From Ruminococcaceae bacterium UBA3215 (GTDB lineage: Bacteria; Bacillota; Clostridia; Oscillospirales; Ruminococcaceae), in assembly GCA_002363155.1 (NCBI GenBank), contig DEWH01000019.1, forward strand, positions 82,029-146,028: a stretch of 64,000 nt of DNA. The letters run 5' to 3'. Positions 9,272 through 18,162 of the stretch are shown here, piece by piece (within the stretch, counting starts at the first letter, position 1; each line of letters opens with the position of its first letter). Below the pieces are notes generated by a model. That model did no database searches. It saw only the letters and a program-made list of their open reading frames with translations, and was not told the DNA's origin. The translations under genes were made by a program, and so were the position numbers.

Positions 9272-9300
9272 ATTATATACCATTTTTCTGATTTTTTCAA
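9272..9300 (-). promoter_or_regulatory. Promoter of the chemoreceptor gene
   Basis: Minus strand TTGAAA, 17 bp, TATAAT, about 40 bp before the start. Chemotaxis genes are often SigD-dependent; here a SigA-like pair is what is visible. Nothing else recognisable is seen between 9301 and 9550. Confidence 0.6.
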
Positions 9301-9552
9301 CAGAAATCGCTTGATTGTCTAATTTTCCGCGAAATCAACAAATAGATAATACATTATTTGTGCAAATTATACTTTTGATTCAAAAATGTATTTTTTCATT
9401 TTCCGCCCGATCAGAATTGGATATTTAGGAGCAAAATTAAAATCGGTTATAACGATAGGAGAGCATTCAGACTGTCAAGAAAGCTCCCGTAAAATCGGAA
9501 CTTTGACAGATGATCAGAATGTCATATCATATCGAATAGTATGAAAGAGCTG

Positions 9553-9581
9553 TTGACATTTTGAGTAAAAAGTGATAAAAT
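9553..9581 (+). promoter_or_regulatory. Promoter of the CstA-family gene
   Basis: TTGACA (9553), 17 bp, TAAAAT (9576), about 50 bp upstream of the start codon. Confidence 0.65.
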
Positions 9582-9629
9582 AAATAATATTCATTTGTGC
9601 GGATAATATAAAGAAAGGACAATGAACAG

Positions 9630-11093
9630 ATGATAACATTTTTGGTTGGGCTTGCGATACTCATTGTCGGTGCTGTTATATACGGCAGGGTATGCGAGAA
9701 AGTAATGAAGCCTTCTGACCGTAAAACACCTGCTGTTGAGAAGTATGACGGGGTAGATTATGTCCCCATGAAGAAATGGAAGAACAGCCTTATCGAACTG
9801 CTGAATATCGCGGGTACAGGACCTATTCTCGGACCTATACAGGGCATACTTTTCGGACCGATAGCATTCATCACGATACCGATCGGGTGTGTTCTCGGGG
9901 GAGCGTTCCACGACTATATGGTCGGAATGCTCTCGGTGCGCAATGACGGTGAGCAGATGCCTTCACTCGTTAAGCGTTTCCTCGGAAAGTATATTTATGT
10001 GATATACAACATCTTTGTGTGCCTGCTTCTGCTGCTGTTAGGAGTTGTGTTCATCTACACTCCCGGAGACCTGTTCGTGACGCAGTTACTCGGCGGCGAG
10101 AGCAATCTCGGAAACCCGATAGTCTGGGTGGTTTACGGCGCAATATTCGTTTATTACATAATAGCCACACTGCTCCCGATAGACAAGATAATCGGAAAGA
10201 TATATCCCGTTTTCGGCGCGATCCTTCTGCTTTCGGCAGTCGGCGTTTTTGCGGGTCTGTTCATAAAAGGCTATCCGTTGGACGAGATATGGGAAAAAGG
10301 CTTCTCATTCGTGAATGCCTATGGAGACAACTTTATCCCGATATTCTTTGTGACCGTGGCTTGCGGCATCGTGTCGGGCTTCCACTCCACACAGGCTACC
10401 CTTATCTCCAGGACAATGGCTGATGAGCGCGAGGGACGCATGACCTTCTACAATATGATGGTACTTGAAGGATTTATCGCAATGGTCTGGGCAGCGGCAG
10501 CTATGGGAGCAGTCAACATCGGGCTTGCTACCAGCGATATGCTGCACGATCAGGCAACTACGGTAGTCGGCGTCGTGGCAAAGGATATGCTCGGCAGTAT
10601 CGGCGGTATTATTGCGATTATCGGCGTTATAGTGCTTCCGATAACCTCCGGCGACACAGCTTTGCGTTCGCTCAGAATAATTATATCCGACGCTCTGCAT
10701 ATAGATCACACAAAAAAGCGCAATAGTATGATTGTCGCGCTGGTTATATTCTTGGTAGTGGCCGCTATACTCGTCTGGGCGAAAGCGGACACGAGCGGAT
10801 TCAATGTGCTGTGGAGATATTTCTCATGGGCTAATGAGTGCACTGCGGTATTTGCGTTTGCGACGATAAGCATATACATGATGCAGCATAAAATGCCGTA
10901 TCTTATGGCACTTATACCCGGAATGTTCTATATGTATATCGTGACAAGCTACATTCTGAACGCAAAAATAGGCTTCAATCTTCCGTGGACTGCGGCTTAC
11001 ATTGTTTCTGCAGTCCTGACTCTCGGCTTTGCTGCGGCAGTTGTGATCTACGGGAAGAAGAAAACGAAAACGATAAGCGCTTCCGGACAGTGA
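9630..11093 (+). CDS. CstA-family carbon starvation transporter
   Basis: 487 residues, nearly all hydrophobic helices. The N-terminal stretch with IAGTGPILGPIQGILFGP and the following GGAFHDYMVGMLSVR are signature regions of CstA/YjiY proteins, which import pyruvate or peptides when carbon is scarce. At 487 residues it is the short Gram-positive form, without the long C-terminal part of E. coli CstA. The ATG has AGAAAGGA upstream. Monocistronic with its own promoter and downstream terminator. Substrate not determinable from sequence. Confidence 0.88.
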   Translation: MITFLVGLAILIVGAVIYGRVCEKVMKPSDRKTPAVEKYDGVDYVPMKKWKNSLIELLNIAGTGPILGPIQGILFGPIAFITIPIGCVLGGAFHDYMVGMLSVRNDGEQMPSLVKRFLGKYIYVIYNIFVCLLLLLLGVVFIYTPGDLFVTQLLGGESNLGNPIVWVVYGAIFVYYIIATLLPIDKIIGKIYPVFGAILLLSAVGVFAGLFIKGYPLDEIWEKGFSFVNAYGDNFIPIFFVTVACGIVSGFHSTQATLISRTMADEREGRMTFYNMMVLEGFIAMVWAAAAMGAVNIGLATSDMLHDQATTVVGVVAKDMLGSIGGIIAIIGVIVLPITSGDTALRSLRIIISDALHIDHTKKRNSMIVALVIFLVVAAILVWAKADTSGFNVLWRYFSWANECTAVFAFATISIYMMQHKMPYLMALIPGMFYMYIVTSYILNAKIGFNLPWTAAYIVSAVLTLGFAAAVVIYGKKKTKTISASGQ

Positions 11094-11098
11094 GTTCC

Positions 11099-11207
11099 GG
11101 GCGCTGCCCGGACCCGCCAGCCCCCTTTAAAAAAGGGGGCTGGACACCCTAAACCGATGCAGTGTTTCAGAGCATACAGCTATGGGCAGCCGCCGGTTGA
11201 AATGCAG
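11099..11207 (+). repeat. Intergenic repeat family A2 (GGGGGCTGG element)
   Basis: Starts with CCGGGCGCTGCCCGG, then the palindrome CCAGCCCCCTTTAAAAAAGG and its complement, then TGGACACCCTAAACCGATGC and a second arm with GGGCAGCCGCCGGTTGAAATGC. The same order is found on the minus strand at 36722-36834 and the head part at 13725-13820. It could help terminate the CstA transcript. Confidence 0.7.
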
Positions 11208-11244
11208 TAGTGCCGGCAAAGATTCCGTTGTGAAATATAAGAAA

Positions 11245-11283
11245 GACCGCTGAGATCTGTAAGTTTCAGCGGTCATTTTTTAT
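11245..11283 (+). terminator. Terminator downstream of the CstA-family gene
   Basis: GACCGCTGA pairs with TCAGCGGTC, followed by ATTTTTTATT. Confidence 0.8.
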
Positions 11284-11422
11284 TGATGAAGCATCTGTAA
11301 AAGTGTCGTTTTTCGGGATCTGTTCGGCGGAACAAGGTCACGGCAGGCAGCCTAAGCAAAGCCTCTTCTCTCTGTTGTCAAAAAGTTTCAATCGCCGCGG
11401 CTCCTTTGACTTTCAGGCGAGA

Positions 11423-12328
11423 TCACACCGCCATTCCGAGATATCCCTTAAGTTCATCAACTCGGCGTTCCATATCGTGAAATCCGAGCCAGTAAAGCGC
11501 TCCGAGCTTATCCATATCGCCGTCAAACCTTGATACTGTGACAGGCTCCGAGGGCGCGATAAGGAACAGCGAACCGTCCCGTGCTCTCTGCTCGATACGG
11601 TCTGCGGCGGCATTGAAATTCCCGTTCGCGGCTTCAAGGCTCCGCACGAAATTCGGGTACTTGCCGTAGCATATCCTTGCCAGCCGTGAAGCGCCGGGTT
11701 TTCTGCGGTAGCTGAGCTCACGGGTCCTTACGACTACAACTTTGTCTCTTCCCGAACGCTCGACGCGGGAGAACGGTATCTTCTCCGCGCACCCTCCGTC
11801 AAGATACGGCACGCCGTCTATCATTACCGGCATCGAGACATAGGGAACGGTAGCGGAAGCCTGTATCGCGCGGAAAAGATCGCATTTTCCCTTCTGAAAA
11901 TACGTTATTTTTCCGGTCAGAAGATTTGTTGCGGTGACTGCGAGCTTCCTGTCCGGTGACATGAGCCTTTCCTCGTCAAGGGGCAGGGCTTTTGTTATAT
12001 CATTGAAAAGGTATGTAAATCCGGTAACCCCGTGATCGCGCAGGACAGCACCCAATCCGCAGTAATTGATATCATGCCTGTAAGTAAGGTCTATCCTTGC
12101 CGACCAGCCTATCTGCCCGGAAATATACCCGACGGAGGAAAGAGCCCCGGCGGAAACTCCGATAACAGATGAGATATTTATCCCGTTCAGCATCATACAG
12201 TCCAGGACTCCGACTGTGTAAAGCCCTTTCCAGCCTCCGCCCTCAAGAACGAGACAGCCGTCGGTGATACTGCTGTCTGCCCGTCCGGAAGGGAGTTTGT
12301 CCAGGTCTTTGTAAATCTTGTCTTTCAT
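11423..12328 (-). CDS. Patatin-like phospholipase
   Basis: 301 residues from the ATG at 12328 (weak GGAAA site); an in-frame ATG at 12364 would add 12 residues but has no ribosome site, so the start is uncertain. Patatin features: the oxyanion loop GGGWKG near residue 30, the nucleophile elbow GVSAG with Ser59, and YLDGG supplying the catalytic aspartate of the Ser-Asp dyad. Bacterial relatives of this size (YjjU/RssA group) are lipid acyl hydrolases of unclear physiological substrate. Divergent from the lipid kinase gene, so both may act on membrane lipid turnover (inference). Confidence 0.85.
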   Translation of the reverse strand: MKDKIYKDLDKLPSGRADSSITDGCLVLEGGGWKGLYTVGVLDCMMLNGINISSVIGVSAGALSSVGYISGQIGWSARIDLTYRHDINYCGLGAVLRDHGVTGFTYLFNDITKALPLDEERLMSPDRKLAVTATNLLTGKITYFQKGKCDLFRAIQASATVPYVSMPVMIDGVPYLDGGCAEKIPFSRVERSGRDKVVVVRTRELSYRRKPGASRLARICYGKYPNFVRSLEAANGNFNAAADRIEQRARDGSLFLIAPSEPVTVSRFDGDMDKLGALYWLGFHDMERRVDELKGYLGMAV

Positions 12329-12388
12329 AATACGTTTCCATTCGTTTTGGTATTTTGCTGACATCTTGCGGTCAGTCTCATATCTGCA

Positions 12389-12417
12389 ATTATACTACTG
12401 TTTTCCGCAAAAGTCAA
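12389..12417 (-). promoter_or_regulatory. Promoter of the patatin gene
   Basis: Minus strand TTGACT, 17 bp, TATAAT. Confidence 0.7.
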
Positions 12418-12478
12418 TTGCAGCATCTAACATTTCCTTTGCTTATATCTCCGGCAGGGAAGCGGGGAACAGCTGAAA

Positions 12479-12507
12479 TTGACAAATGAGGGCGGCTGTG
12501 ATATACT
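12479..12507 (+). promoter_or_regulatory. Promoter of the lipid kinase gene
   Basis: TTGACA (12479), 17 bp, TATACT (12502). The ~150-nt leader that follows contains two hairpins, GACCCGTCCGGACGGGT and GAAGTCTCATGAGACTTC. Confidence 0.75.
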
Positions 12508-12665
12508 GTTATCAGTGAAATGCAGTATACAGACCCGTCCGGACGGGTAATAATAAAACGAAGTCTCATGAGACTTCACGGCTGAAAAAAGTACGGGAAA
12601 AAAGCTCCTTATCGGATAAGAACAGGAAGGCTTTATCCCGGAATGTCATCAAAGGGGGCAAATAC

Positions 12666-13571
12666 TTGAAAAAACTGCTTTTTGTATATAATCCTCACTC
12701 CGGCAAAGGCGCGATAGGTCAGTCGCTTTCGGAGATAATATGCCGTTTTACGGACGGGGGTTATGATGTTACCGTTCACCCCACGCGTGAACAGCGCGAC
12801 GGTCAGAATTATATCCGTGACCATGCCGGGGAATACGACACTGTGGTCGCAAGCGGCGGCGACGGTATGCTTCACGAAATGTTCTGCGGATTTCACGAAG
12901 CGGGGATAAAGATGCCCTGCGGGTATATCCCTGCCGGAACGGTAAATGATTTCGCGTCATCGCTGAAGATACCAAAGGTGCCGGAGGAAGCTGCCGACAT
13001 CATAGTTGCCGGGAATTTCAGAGAGCTTGACGCAGGGCTTTTCAATGACACTGTATTTTCGTATGTTGCGGCATTCGGTATGTTCACAAAGGTAAGCTAT
13101 GCTACCGATCAGAAGATGAAGAATGCGCTGGGTGCGGCGGCGTATTTTATAGAGGTGCTGAAAAGCATTGACCCCAAGAGCTTCCGCGATTCGACAGTCC
13201 GCGCGAAGATCTCCTTCGGCGGTGAAGTGTACGAAGACGAGTTCATTTACGGTATGGTCTGCAATACTCTTTCGGTGGGAACGCTAACGGGCATAGTACC
13301 GCAGGGCGCGAAAATGGACGACGGACTTCTGGAGGGAGTTTTTATCAAGGCTCCCAAAAATCTGCCGGAGCTTGACAGCATAAGAAATGCGCTTGTCACC
13401 GGAAATCTTGACATTCCGGGGATAGTTTACTCGAAATCATCGGCTTTCACAGTTGATACCGAACGCGAGACGGAATGGACGCTTGACGGAGAGTACGGCG
13501 GAAGCCACACTCACACGGACATTCGTGTAAAGGAAAAGGCTGTGATCATAGCTGTTCCCGACGGCAAATAA
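12666..13571 (+). CDS. Diacylglycerol kinase-family lipid kinase (DagK/YegS type)
   Basis: 301 residues beginning at a TTG codon preceded by AAAGGGGGC, the only good start. The N-terminal kinase domain shows YNPHSGKG (8-15), the phosphate-binding VASGGDGMLHE (Gly64-Asp66) and CGYIPAGTVNDFA; the C-terminal half is the beta-rich lipid-binding part ending in WTLDGEYG, as usual. These soluble enzymes phosphorylate diacylglycerol or related lipids using ATP, recycling lipid from teichoic-acid synthesis. Monocistronic with a strong promoter; the TTG start may limit translation. Confidence 0.9.
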   Translation: MKKLLFVYNPHSGKGAIGQSLSEIICRFTDGGYDVTVHPTREQRDGQNYIRDHAGEYDTVVASGGDGMLHEMFCGFHEAGIKMPCGYIPAGTVNDFASSLKIPKVPEEAADIIVAGNFRELDAGLFNDTVFSYVAAFGMFTKVSYATDQKMKNALGAAAYFIEVLKSIDPKSFRDSTVRAKISFGGEVYEDEFIYGMVCNTLSVGTLTGIVPQGAKMDDGLLEGVFIKAPKNLPELDSIRNALVTGNLDIPGIVYSKSSAFTVDTERETEWTLDGEYGGSHTHTDIRVKEKAVIIAVPDGK

Positions 13572-13618
13572 ACCTGCCAATGTCCGTGCGGACAGAGGCG
13601 GATCCGCATATCTTATAT

Positions 13619-13659
13619 GAAAAAACCTCTGTGTACATTTCAAAGTGTACACAGAGGTC
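13619..13659 (-). terminator. Terminator of the zinc-ribbon/J-domain operon
   Basis: ACCTCTGTGTACA pairs with TGTACACAGAGGT; the T run (TTTTTT) lies on the minus strand. It is beyond the repeat that follows the operon. Confidence 0.75.
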
Positions 13660-13724
13660 ATCTTGTATAAAAGTAGCTCTCAATTATACGAAGTATCTTT
13701 CAAATTTCCGTTTTACGGGATTTA

Positions 13725-13820
13725 TTTAGGGGGTCCAGCCCCCTTTTTAAAGGGGGCTGGCGGGGTGTTGAGGGGCAGAGCCCCTTTTCTGCTCTCAAAA
13801 AGTCTCAAGCGGAGCGGCTT
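13725..13820 (-). repeat. Intergenic repeat family A2, short copy
   Basis: GGGTCCAGCCCCCTTTTTTA and its complementary half, then GCGGGGTGTTGAGGGGCAGA and CTCAAAAAGTCTCAAGCGG. Matches the head of the copies at 11099 and 36722. It abuts the stop codon of the zinc-ribbon protein. Confidence 0.65.
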
Positions 13821-14225
13821 TTAGCGGATCACGCAGGAAAAGTCTTTGCGGCAGCATGGACAGCAGACGGTATGACTGCCTTTCTGTTTCGGAAGCCGGA
13901 GCGTTTTTCTGCAGTTCGGGCAAGTCCGGTAAACGTGGGTCTTGCGGTCGGTAAATTTCCGCTTCTGCAGATTGAAGAAACTTCTTGCCTTGCCGACGAC
14001 CCCGAGAAACCATTCATTCTCTCTGCGCCGGTCGTAGATCTTGCGTGACATAGTGCGGTAAATGCTCCAGACCATTACTGTCATTATCAGCGCATACAGT
14101 ATTACCGAGCGCACAAAGACATTGACAATGATAAGCGCCGTACAAAGGATCAGAGCCGCAGTGCCGAGCTGGTCATTTCCGTATCTGCCGCCCATGAACC
14201 GGATAACATTTTCTTTGAATTTCAT
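13821..14225 (-). CDS. Small membrane protein with C-terminal zinc ribbon
   Basis: 134 residues from the ATG at 14225; the ATG nine bases upstream sits too close to the AAAGGA site. Two adjacent hydrophobic helices (about residues 19-60) are followed by a basic linker and a zinc ribbon with CPNCRKTLRLP and CPCCRKDFSC, ten-odd residues apart. The function is not known. It follows the J-domain gene by about 18 bp, so the pair is probably co-translated; a membrane J-protein with a zinc-ribbon partner suggests a protein quality-control role (inference). Confidence 0.7.
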   Translation of the reverse strand: MKFKENVIRFMGGRYGNDQLGTAALILCTALIIVNVFVRSVILYALIMTVMVWSIYRTMSRKIYDRRRENEWFLGVVGKARSFFNLQKRKFTDRKTHVYRTCPNCRKTLRLPKQKGSHTVCCPCCRKDFSCVIR

Positions 14226-14243
14226 AACTGTCATATCCTTTTA

Positions 14244-14720
14244 TTAAAATATGGGGAAAAAGAAGATCGAGAAAGCGAATCGTAAAAAAACTAACAGAAG
14301 CACTGTCCTTATCACAGCCTTCAGTATATCGAAGAAGCCGAATGTGCGGTAGTACTGCCTGTCGTCATCATCACTGCTGCCGGACATATTGCCGAAACCG
14401 AATCCGTAATACCTCCTGCCGTACGTGCTACGGTACTCTTCAAACGGGTCGGTGTAGCCGGGACCGGCATTCCCGTATGTCTGATATCCGCGGGCGCGGC
14501 TGCTGTATGAGCTGTCTGTTCCCGTGTATGATCTCCTGCCGGAACGAATGTCCTTAATTGCCTCGTAGGCAGTATTGATCTCCTTCATCTTTGCCTCGGC
14601 AGCGGTATTTCCGGGGTTCAGATCGGGGTGATACTGACGGGCGAGCTTTTTGTACGCCTTGGATATTTCTTCATCGGTTGCCGATGATGCCACTCCGAGT
14701 ACTGAATAGGGATCGTTCAT
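14244..14720 (-). CDS. Membrane-tethered J-domain (DnaJ-like) protein
   Basis: 158 residues from the ATG at 14720, six bases inside a longer frame, because AAAGGAGA then has correct spacing. Residues about 3-65 form a J domain (DPYSVLGVASSATDEEISKA) with the HPD motif in QYHPDLNPG, which stimulates Hsp70 ATPase. A Gly/Tyr/Ser-rich low-complexity middle and a C-terminal hydrophobic segment (LLLVFLRFAFSIFFFPIF) follow. There is no Cys-rich zinc domain or DnaJ C-terminal domain, so it is a specialised co-chaperone that probably recruits DnaK to the membrane. Confidence 0.88.
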   Translation of the reverse strand: MNDPYSVLGVASSATDEEISKAYKKLARQYHPDLNPGNTAAEAKMKEINTAYEAIKDIRSGRRSYTGTDSSYSSRARGYQTYGNAGPGYTDPFEEYRSTYGRRYYGFGFGNMSGSSDDDDRQYYRTFGFFDILKAVIRTVLLLVFLRFAFSIFFFPIF

Positions 14721-14904
14721 GGACATTCTCCTTTCCGGTTTATTCTGACTTATCTCTTTTATAATAATATCTCATTATCTTTACAGTACATTCAGCGTTA
14801 TGTGAAAATTTGGTGAAATTTATCCGGTTTTATCGGCGCAATAAATGAAATTTCCGCAGTATCGGTTGTATCGCGTAACTTTTCAAAAAAAACCGGCAGG
14901 GATA

Positions 14905-14933
14905 TTGCAAAATGCACGGAAATATATTATAAT
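14905..14933 (+). promoter_or_regulatory. Promoter of the Bax-inhibitor-like gene
   Basis: TTGCAA (14905), 17 bp, TATAAT (14928), about 75 bp upstream of the start. Confidence 0.7.
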
Positions 14934-15007
14934 AAATTATAGAATGGTTAGGTATATGCGCGTACGCTGTCATCGTAAACCGCATCTTTATCCAAGGAGG
15001 AACAAAT

Positions 15008-15850
15008 ATGTCAAGCAATGCAAAATCAAGCGGCCATATTCTTGCACAGAACCCTGTCATCAGAAAATTGTCAAAGATCAGAGAGTATGGAAGCGAGAAT
15101 GCCTGCACATACAAGGGAATAACCGCAAAACTTGTATTCTTTCTTTTAGTAACAGCCGCAGGCGTCGGATTGGCAGTATTCATGAAGTTCACCGGAGTAT
15201 TCGCCGGAGAGCTGATATTCGATCAGCCATTATATGAGGAAGGTACACCGGTACTTATCTATGCCAATGAGATGTTATACGTTCTTATCGCAGGCATTAT
15301 CTCTGTCATAACTCCCTTGCTTGCGGTGTTCATCAAAGCTACGATCCCCGTTACAGGCTCGCTATTCTGCGCGGCGATAGGCTATCTGCTTGCCTGGCTG
15401 GCAACAACATTTGCTGACAGGTATCTCGCTCCGGTGCTTCTTGCGCTTGTAATAACCCTTATTATTGTATTTACCATGGGATTTCTGTACGGAATGGGCA
15501 TCATCAAGGTCACAAGCAAGGTAAAGACATTCATCATCACAGCAATGATCACGGTATGTGTGGGAAGTCTGCTGGTATTCATCGGCTCACTTATCCCTTT
15601 CACCAGCGGCATTGTTGCTCAGCTTGCGGCGAATCCGGTGCTTTCGATAGGCGGAAGCGCAATTATGGTAGTTGTCGGCACGCTGTTTCTGCTTGTTGAT
15701 TTTGATACGATCCGCGAATGCGTAGAAAACGGACTTCCTAAGAAGTATGAGTGGTATGCGGCATACGGTCTTGCGTTCAGCGTTATCTGGCTCTATTTCA
15801 AAGTTCTCGATCTTGTACTCAAAATAATGGGAAAGAGCAGAAGCAACTGA
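15008..15850 (+). CDS. Bax inhibitor-1/YccA family membrane protein
   Basis: 280 residues with a perfect AGGAGG site. A polar N terminus (about 1-42) precedes seven hydrophobic helices, the hallmark number of the TMBIM/BI-1 family. The helix ending in FLYGMGIIKVTSKVKTF and the late LLVDFDTIRECVENG, with its acidic residues in a membrane setting, match the YccA branch. These are proposed calcium-leak channels or regulators of membrane proteases; the role in Firmicutes is unsettled. Monocistronic. Confidence 0.85.
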   Translation: MSSNAKSSGHILAQNPVIRKLSKIREYGSENACTYKGITAKLVFFLLVTAAGVGLAVFMKFTGVFAGELIFDQPLYEEGTPVLIYANEMLYVLIAGIISVITPLLAVFIKATIPVTGSLFCAAIGYLLAWLATTFADRYLAPVLLALVITLIIVFTMGFLYGMGIIKVTSKVKTFIITAMITVCVGSLLVFIGSLIPFTSGIVAQLAANPVLSIGGSAIMVVVGTLFLLVDFDTIRECVENGLPKKYEWYAAYGLAFSVIWLYFKVLDLVLKIMGKSRSN

Positions 15851-16025
15851 TAGTATTTGAAGAAAATACTCTGAACCGTTCTTTATGCGAGAGTTGAGGC
15901 TGTATTCACCCTTATCGCCTGCTTTGTATGCTATATGGCGGTAAGTTTCGTCATAATCCACTTCACTTTCGGAAAGAAGGAGCTTGATTTCTGAGCCGAA
16001 GAAACCGGATATATCGTAAAAATAC

Positions 16026-16063
16026 AAAACCATGCACCGATCGTTTGTCGATGCATGGTTTTT
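16026..16063. terminator. Bidirectional terminator
   Basis: AAAACCATGCACCGA pairs with TCGATGCATGGTTTTT; T runs on both strands. It serves the Bax-inhibitor-like gene on the plus strand and the GH42 operon on the minus strand. Confidence 0.8.
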
Positions 16064-16080
16064 CTTATTCGTTTTTATAC

Positions 16081-16181
16081 TATCTATCCGTAGACAAAAC
16101 CAAGTAATTTCGTCACGATTCAGATATGCGCGCAGAGCGCGCTCCATAATTGTGCATTGTGCATTGTGAATTGTGCATTTG
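16081..16181 (+). repeat. Intergenic repeat family C (CACGATTCAGAT / ATTGTGC element)
   Basis: TATCTATCCGTAGACAAAAC, then TTTCGTCACGATTCAGATAT, the palindrome GCGCGCAGAGCGCGC and heptamers ATTGTGC/ATTGTGA in tandem. Almost identical to 47276-47373, related to 36554-36640 (minus strand). All three lie at the 3' end of a gene. Confidence 0.75.
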
Positions 16182-16188
16182 AATAATA

Positions 16189-18129
16189 TTACTTTCTTAT
16201 AATGCTCATTCCGAACGGTTCCAGCGTGATATCCTTACCGTCAAGGTGTACCGTTTTCTCACTGCCGGAGTTGTTGAATACGAACATCGCAGTCACTCCG
16301 TTTCCGGTGCGCACGGTAACTTCAACATTTTCCGGAAGCTCTGCAATATACGGTATTCCGCTGTCATCGAGCATCGTTTTTGCGAGCTTTTCATACATTT
16401 TCCGCTCGCCCACAGTCCCGATATAATACGCGGTACCGCTGCCGTATCTGTTTACGGTCACAGCCGGCTTGCCTGCGTAGAAGTCGCTGTCGTAGCAGGC
16501 AAGAGCTTCCGCGGTATCCGTTTCGAGAATATCGCACCACTGCCTGCAATCGAACACCTCTCCGTCTGTGAATCTCAGCTTCGCTCTGCTCCAGCCTATC
16601 GGGTCATACTCCGCTGCATGGCAGCCGGCAAGTTCCTTATAAACCGTCGGAAGCTGCTCCATAATGCAGTTGTTATTGCAGTCCTTGACTCCGCTTCTTG
16701 CCGTGATAACCACAGTTCCGCCGGACTTTGCAAAGCTGTACAGCCTGCTCACGGTATCATCGTTTACGATATAAAGTGTCGGTACGCAGACGATCTTGTA
16801 CTGCGAGATATCCTCGTGCTCATCAATTATATCCACGTTCACGCCGTATCTTGCAAATGCCTGGTGTATAAGCTTTATCTGCTCCATATAGCTGAATCCG
16901 TCGGTCTGCGGCTGAAGCTTGAATGCCGCCTCGCTTTCCGGCGAAAACAGTACGGCGACATCTGCGCGCAGTTCGGTTCCGCGAAGATCGGCAAGACCTT
17001 CCGCTTCTCTGCATAACTCCGCAAATTCCGCGAATCGTCTGCCGGGAACATTCGAGTGGTCTATCAGACCGTGCCAGTGCATTTCCGCGCCTGTATTTGC
17101 CGTGCGCCAGCGGAAATGCACTACCGTGTCCGCGCCGTGGGCGAACGCCTGTAAGGCATAGCCTTTAATCATGCCGGGACGGGTGGTTTTCTGCATGGGC
17201 ATCCAGCAGCCGATACCGCCGCTGAGCTGCTCCATTATCCAGAAATCCTTTCTCTTGATGCCGCGCATCAGATCAAGGTGAGGCGCATGGGTATAGATAT
17301 CTTCATAGTCGTCGGGAATGCCGGTGGCGGGGTAGTTGTCGTAGGACACGAAATCGAGGTCAGCGAAAAGCTCCCGGAAAGCGGGCATATTGCTGCAGAA
17401 CCAGGTGTTTGTGGTGATCTTTGCGCCGGGGATATGGGAACGGATAATGTCAGCCTGGAATTCAGCGAACTCTGTCACATCTTCGGCTGCACGGCGGCGG
17501 AGATCCAGCATATAGGCGGGATTGAGCCATGCGGGATTATAGCCCCCGTAAGGCGGGTCAACCTGCTCCCATGAAGAATACTCGCCGCTCCAGACGACAT
17601 TCCCGTAAGCACGGTTGAGCGCTTCTATCGTTCCGTACTTGTTTTTAAGCCATTCACGGTGCTTATCAGTACAGGTCTCGCAGTAACAGATGTTCGCTTC
17701 AAGCTCGTTGTCTATCTGCCATGCTATCACATTTCCGAAGTTACTGTAATGCGCGGCGAGCCGATCAACGATGCGCCATGCGTATTCGCGGAAAACAGGG
17801 GAGTTCATACAGCGATGACCGCGTATGCCGATCGGGTTTGTCTTTCCGTTGTCACCGACGGGCAGTATGTCCGGGTGTTTTTCGCAGAGCCACCTCGGCG
17901 GACAGTTAGTCGGAGTTCCTATGACAACGTCGATGCTGTGGTCTGCGAAGATCCGGACTGCTTCATCAAGCCATTCAAAGTCAAAAACACCGTCGGAGGG
18001 TTCAAGCCTGCACCAAGCAAATTCCGCAAGCCGGACGAGCTTCACGCCCGTTTCTGCCATAAGCTTTGCATCTTCGCTCCACATTTTCTTATCCCAGTGC
18101 TCGGGGTAGTAATCGACGCCAATTCTCAT
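16189..18129 (-). CDS. GH42 beta-galactosidase
   Basis: 646 residues, the normal length for GH42. The catalytic (beta/alpha)8 domain begins at the very N terminus (GVDYYPEHWDKKMW); the acid/base is Glu142 in WQIDNELE and the nucleophile Glu300 in FWIMEQLSGG. Cys residues at 107 and 148-153 (CYCETC) resemble the zinc-binding cluster of the family. No signal peptide, so it acts on imported galactosides such as galacto-oligosaccharides. It is last in a minus-strand run DUF815, GH2, GH42 with gaps of 28 and 33 bp, so probably one transcript. Confidence 0.95.
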   Translation of the reverse strand: MRIGVDYYPEHWDKKMWSEDAKLMAETGVKLVRLAEFAWCRLEPSDGVFDFEWLDEAVRIFADHSIDVVIGTPTNCPPRWLCEKHPDILPVGDNGKTNPIGIRGHRCMNSPVFREYAWRIVDRLAAHYSNFGNVIAWQIDNELEANICYCETCTDKHREWLKNKYGTIEALNRAYGNVVWSGEYSSWEQVDPPYGGYNPAWLNPAYMLDLRRRAAEDVTEFAEFQADIIRSHIPGAKITTNTWFCSNMPAFRELFADLDFVSYDNYPATGIPDDYEDIYTHAPHLDLMRGIKRKDFWIMEQLSGGIGCWMPMQKTTRPGMIKGYALQAFAHGADTVVHFRWRTANTGAEMHWHGLIDHSNVPGRRFAEFAELCREAEGLADLRGTELRADVAVLFSPESEAAFKLQPQTDGFSYMEQIKLIHQAFARYGVNVDIIDEHEDISQYKIVCVPTLYIVNDDTVSRLYSFAKSGGTVVITARSGVKDCNNNCIMEQLPTVYKELAGCHAAEYDPIGWSRAKLRFTDGEVFDCRQWCDILETDTAEALACYDSDFYAGKPAVTVNRYGSGTAYYIGTVGERKMYEKLAKTMLDDSGIPYIAELPENVEVTVRTGNGVTAMFVFNNSGSEKTVHLDGKDITLEPFGMSIIRK

Positions 18130-18162
18130 ATCTTTTCCTTTCCGGCGAGCTGACCGCCGGTA

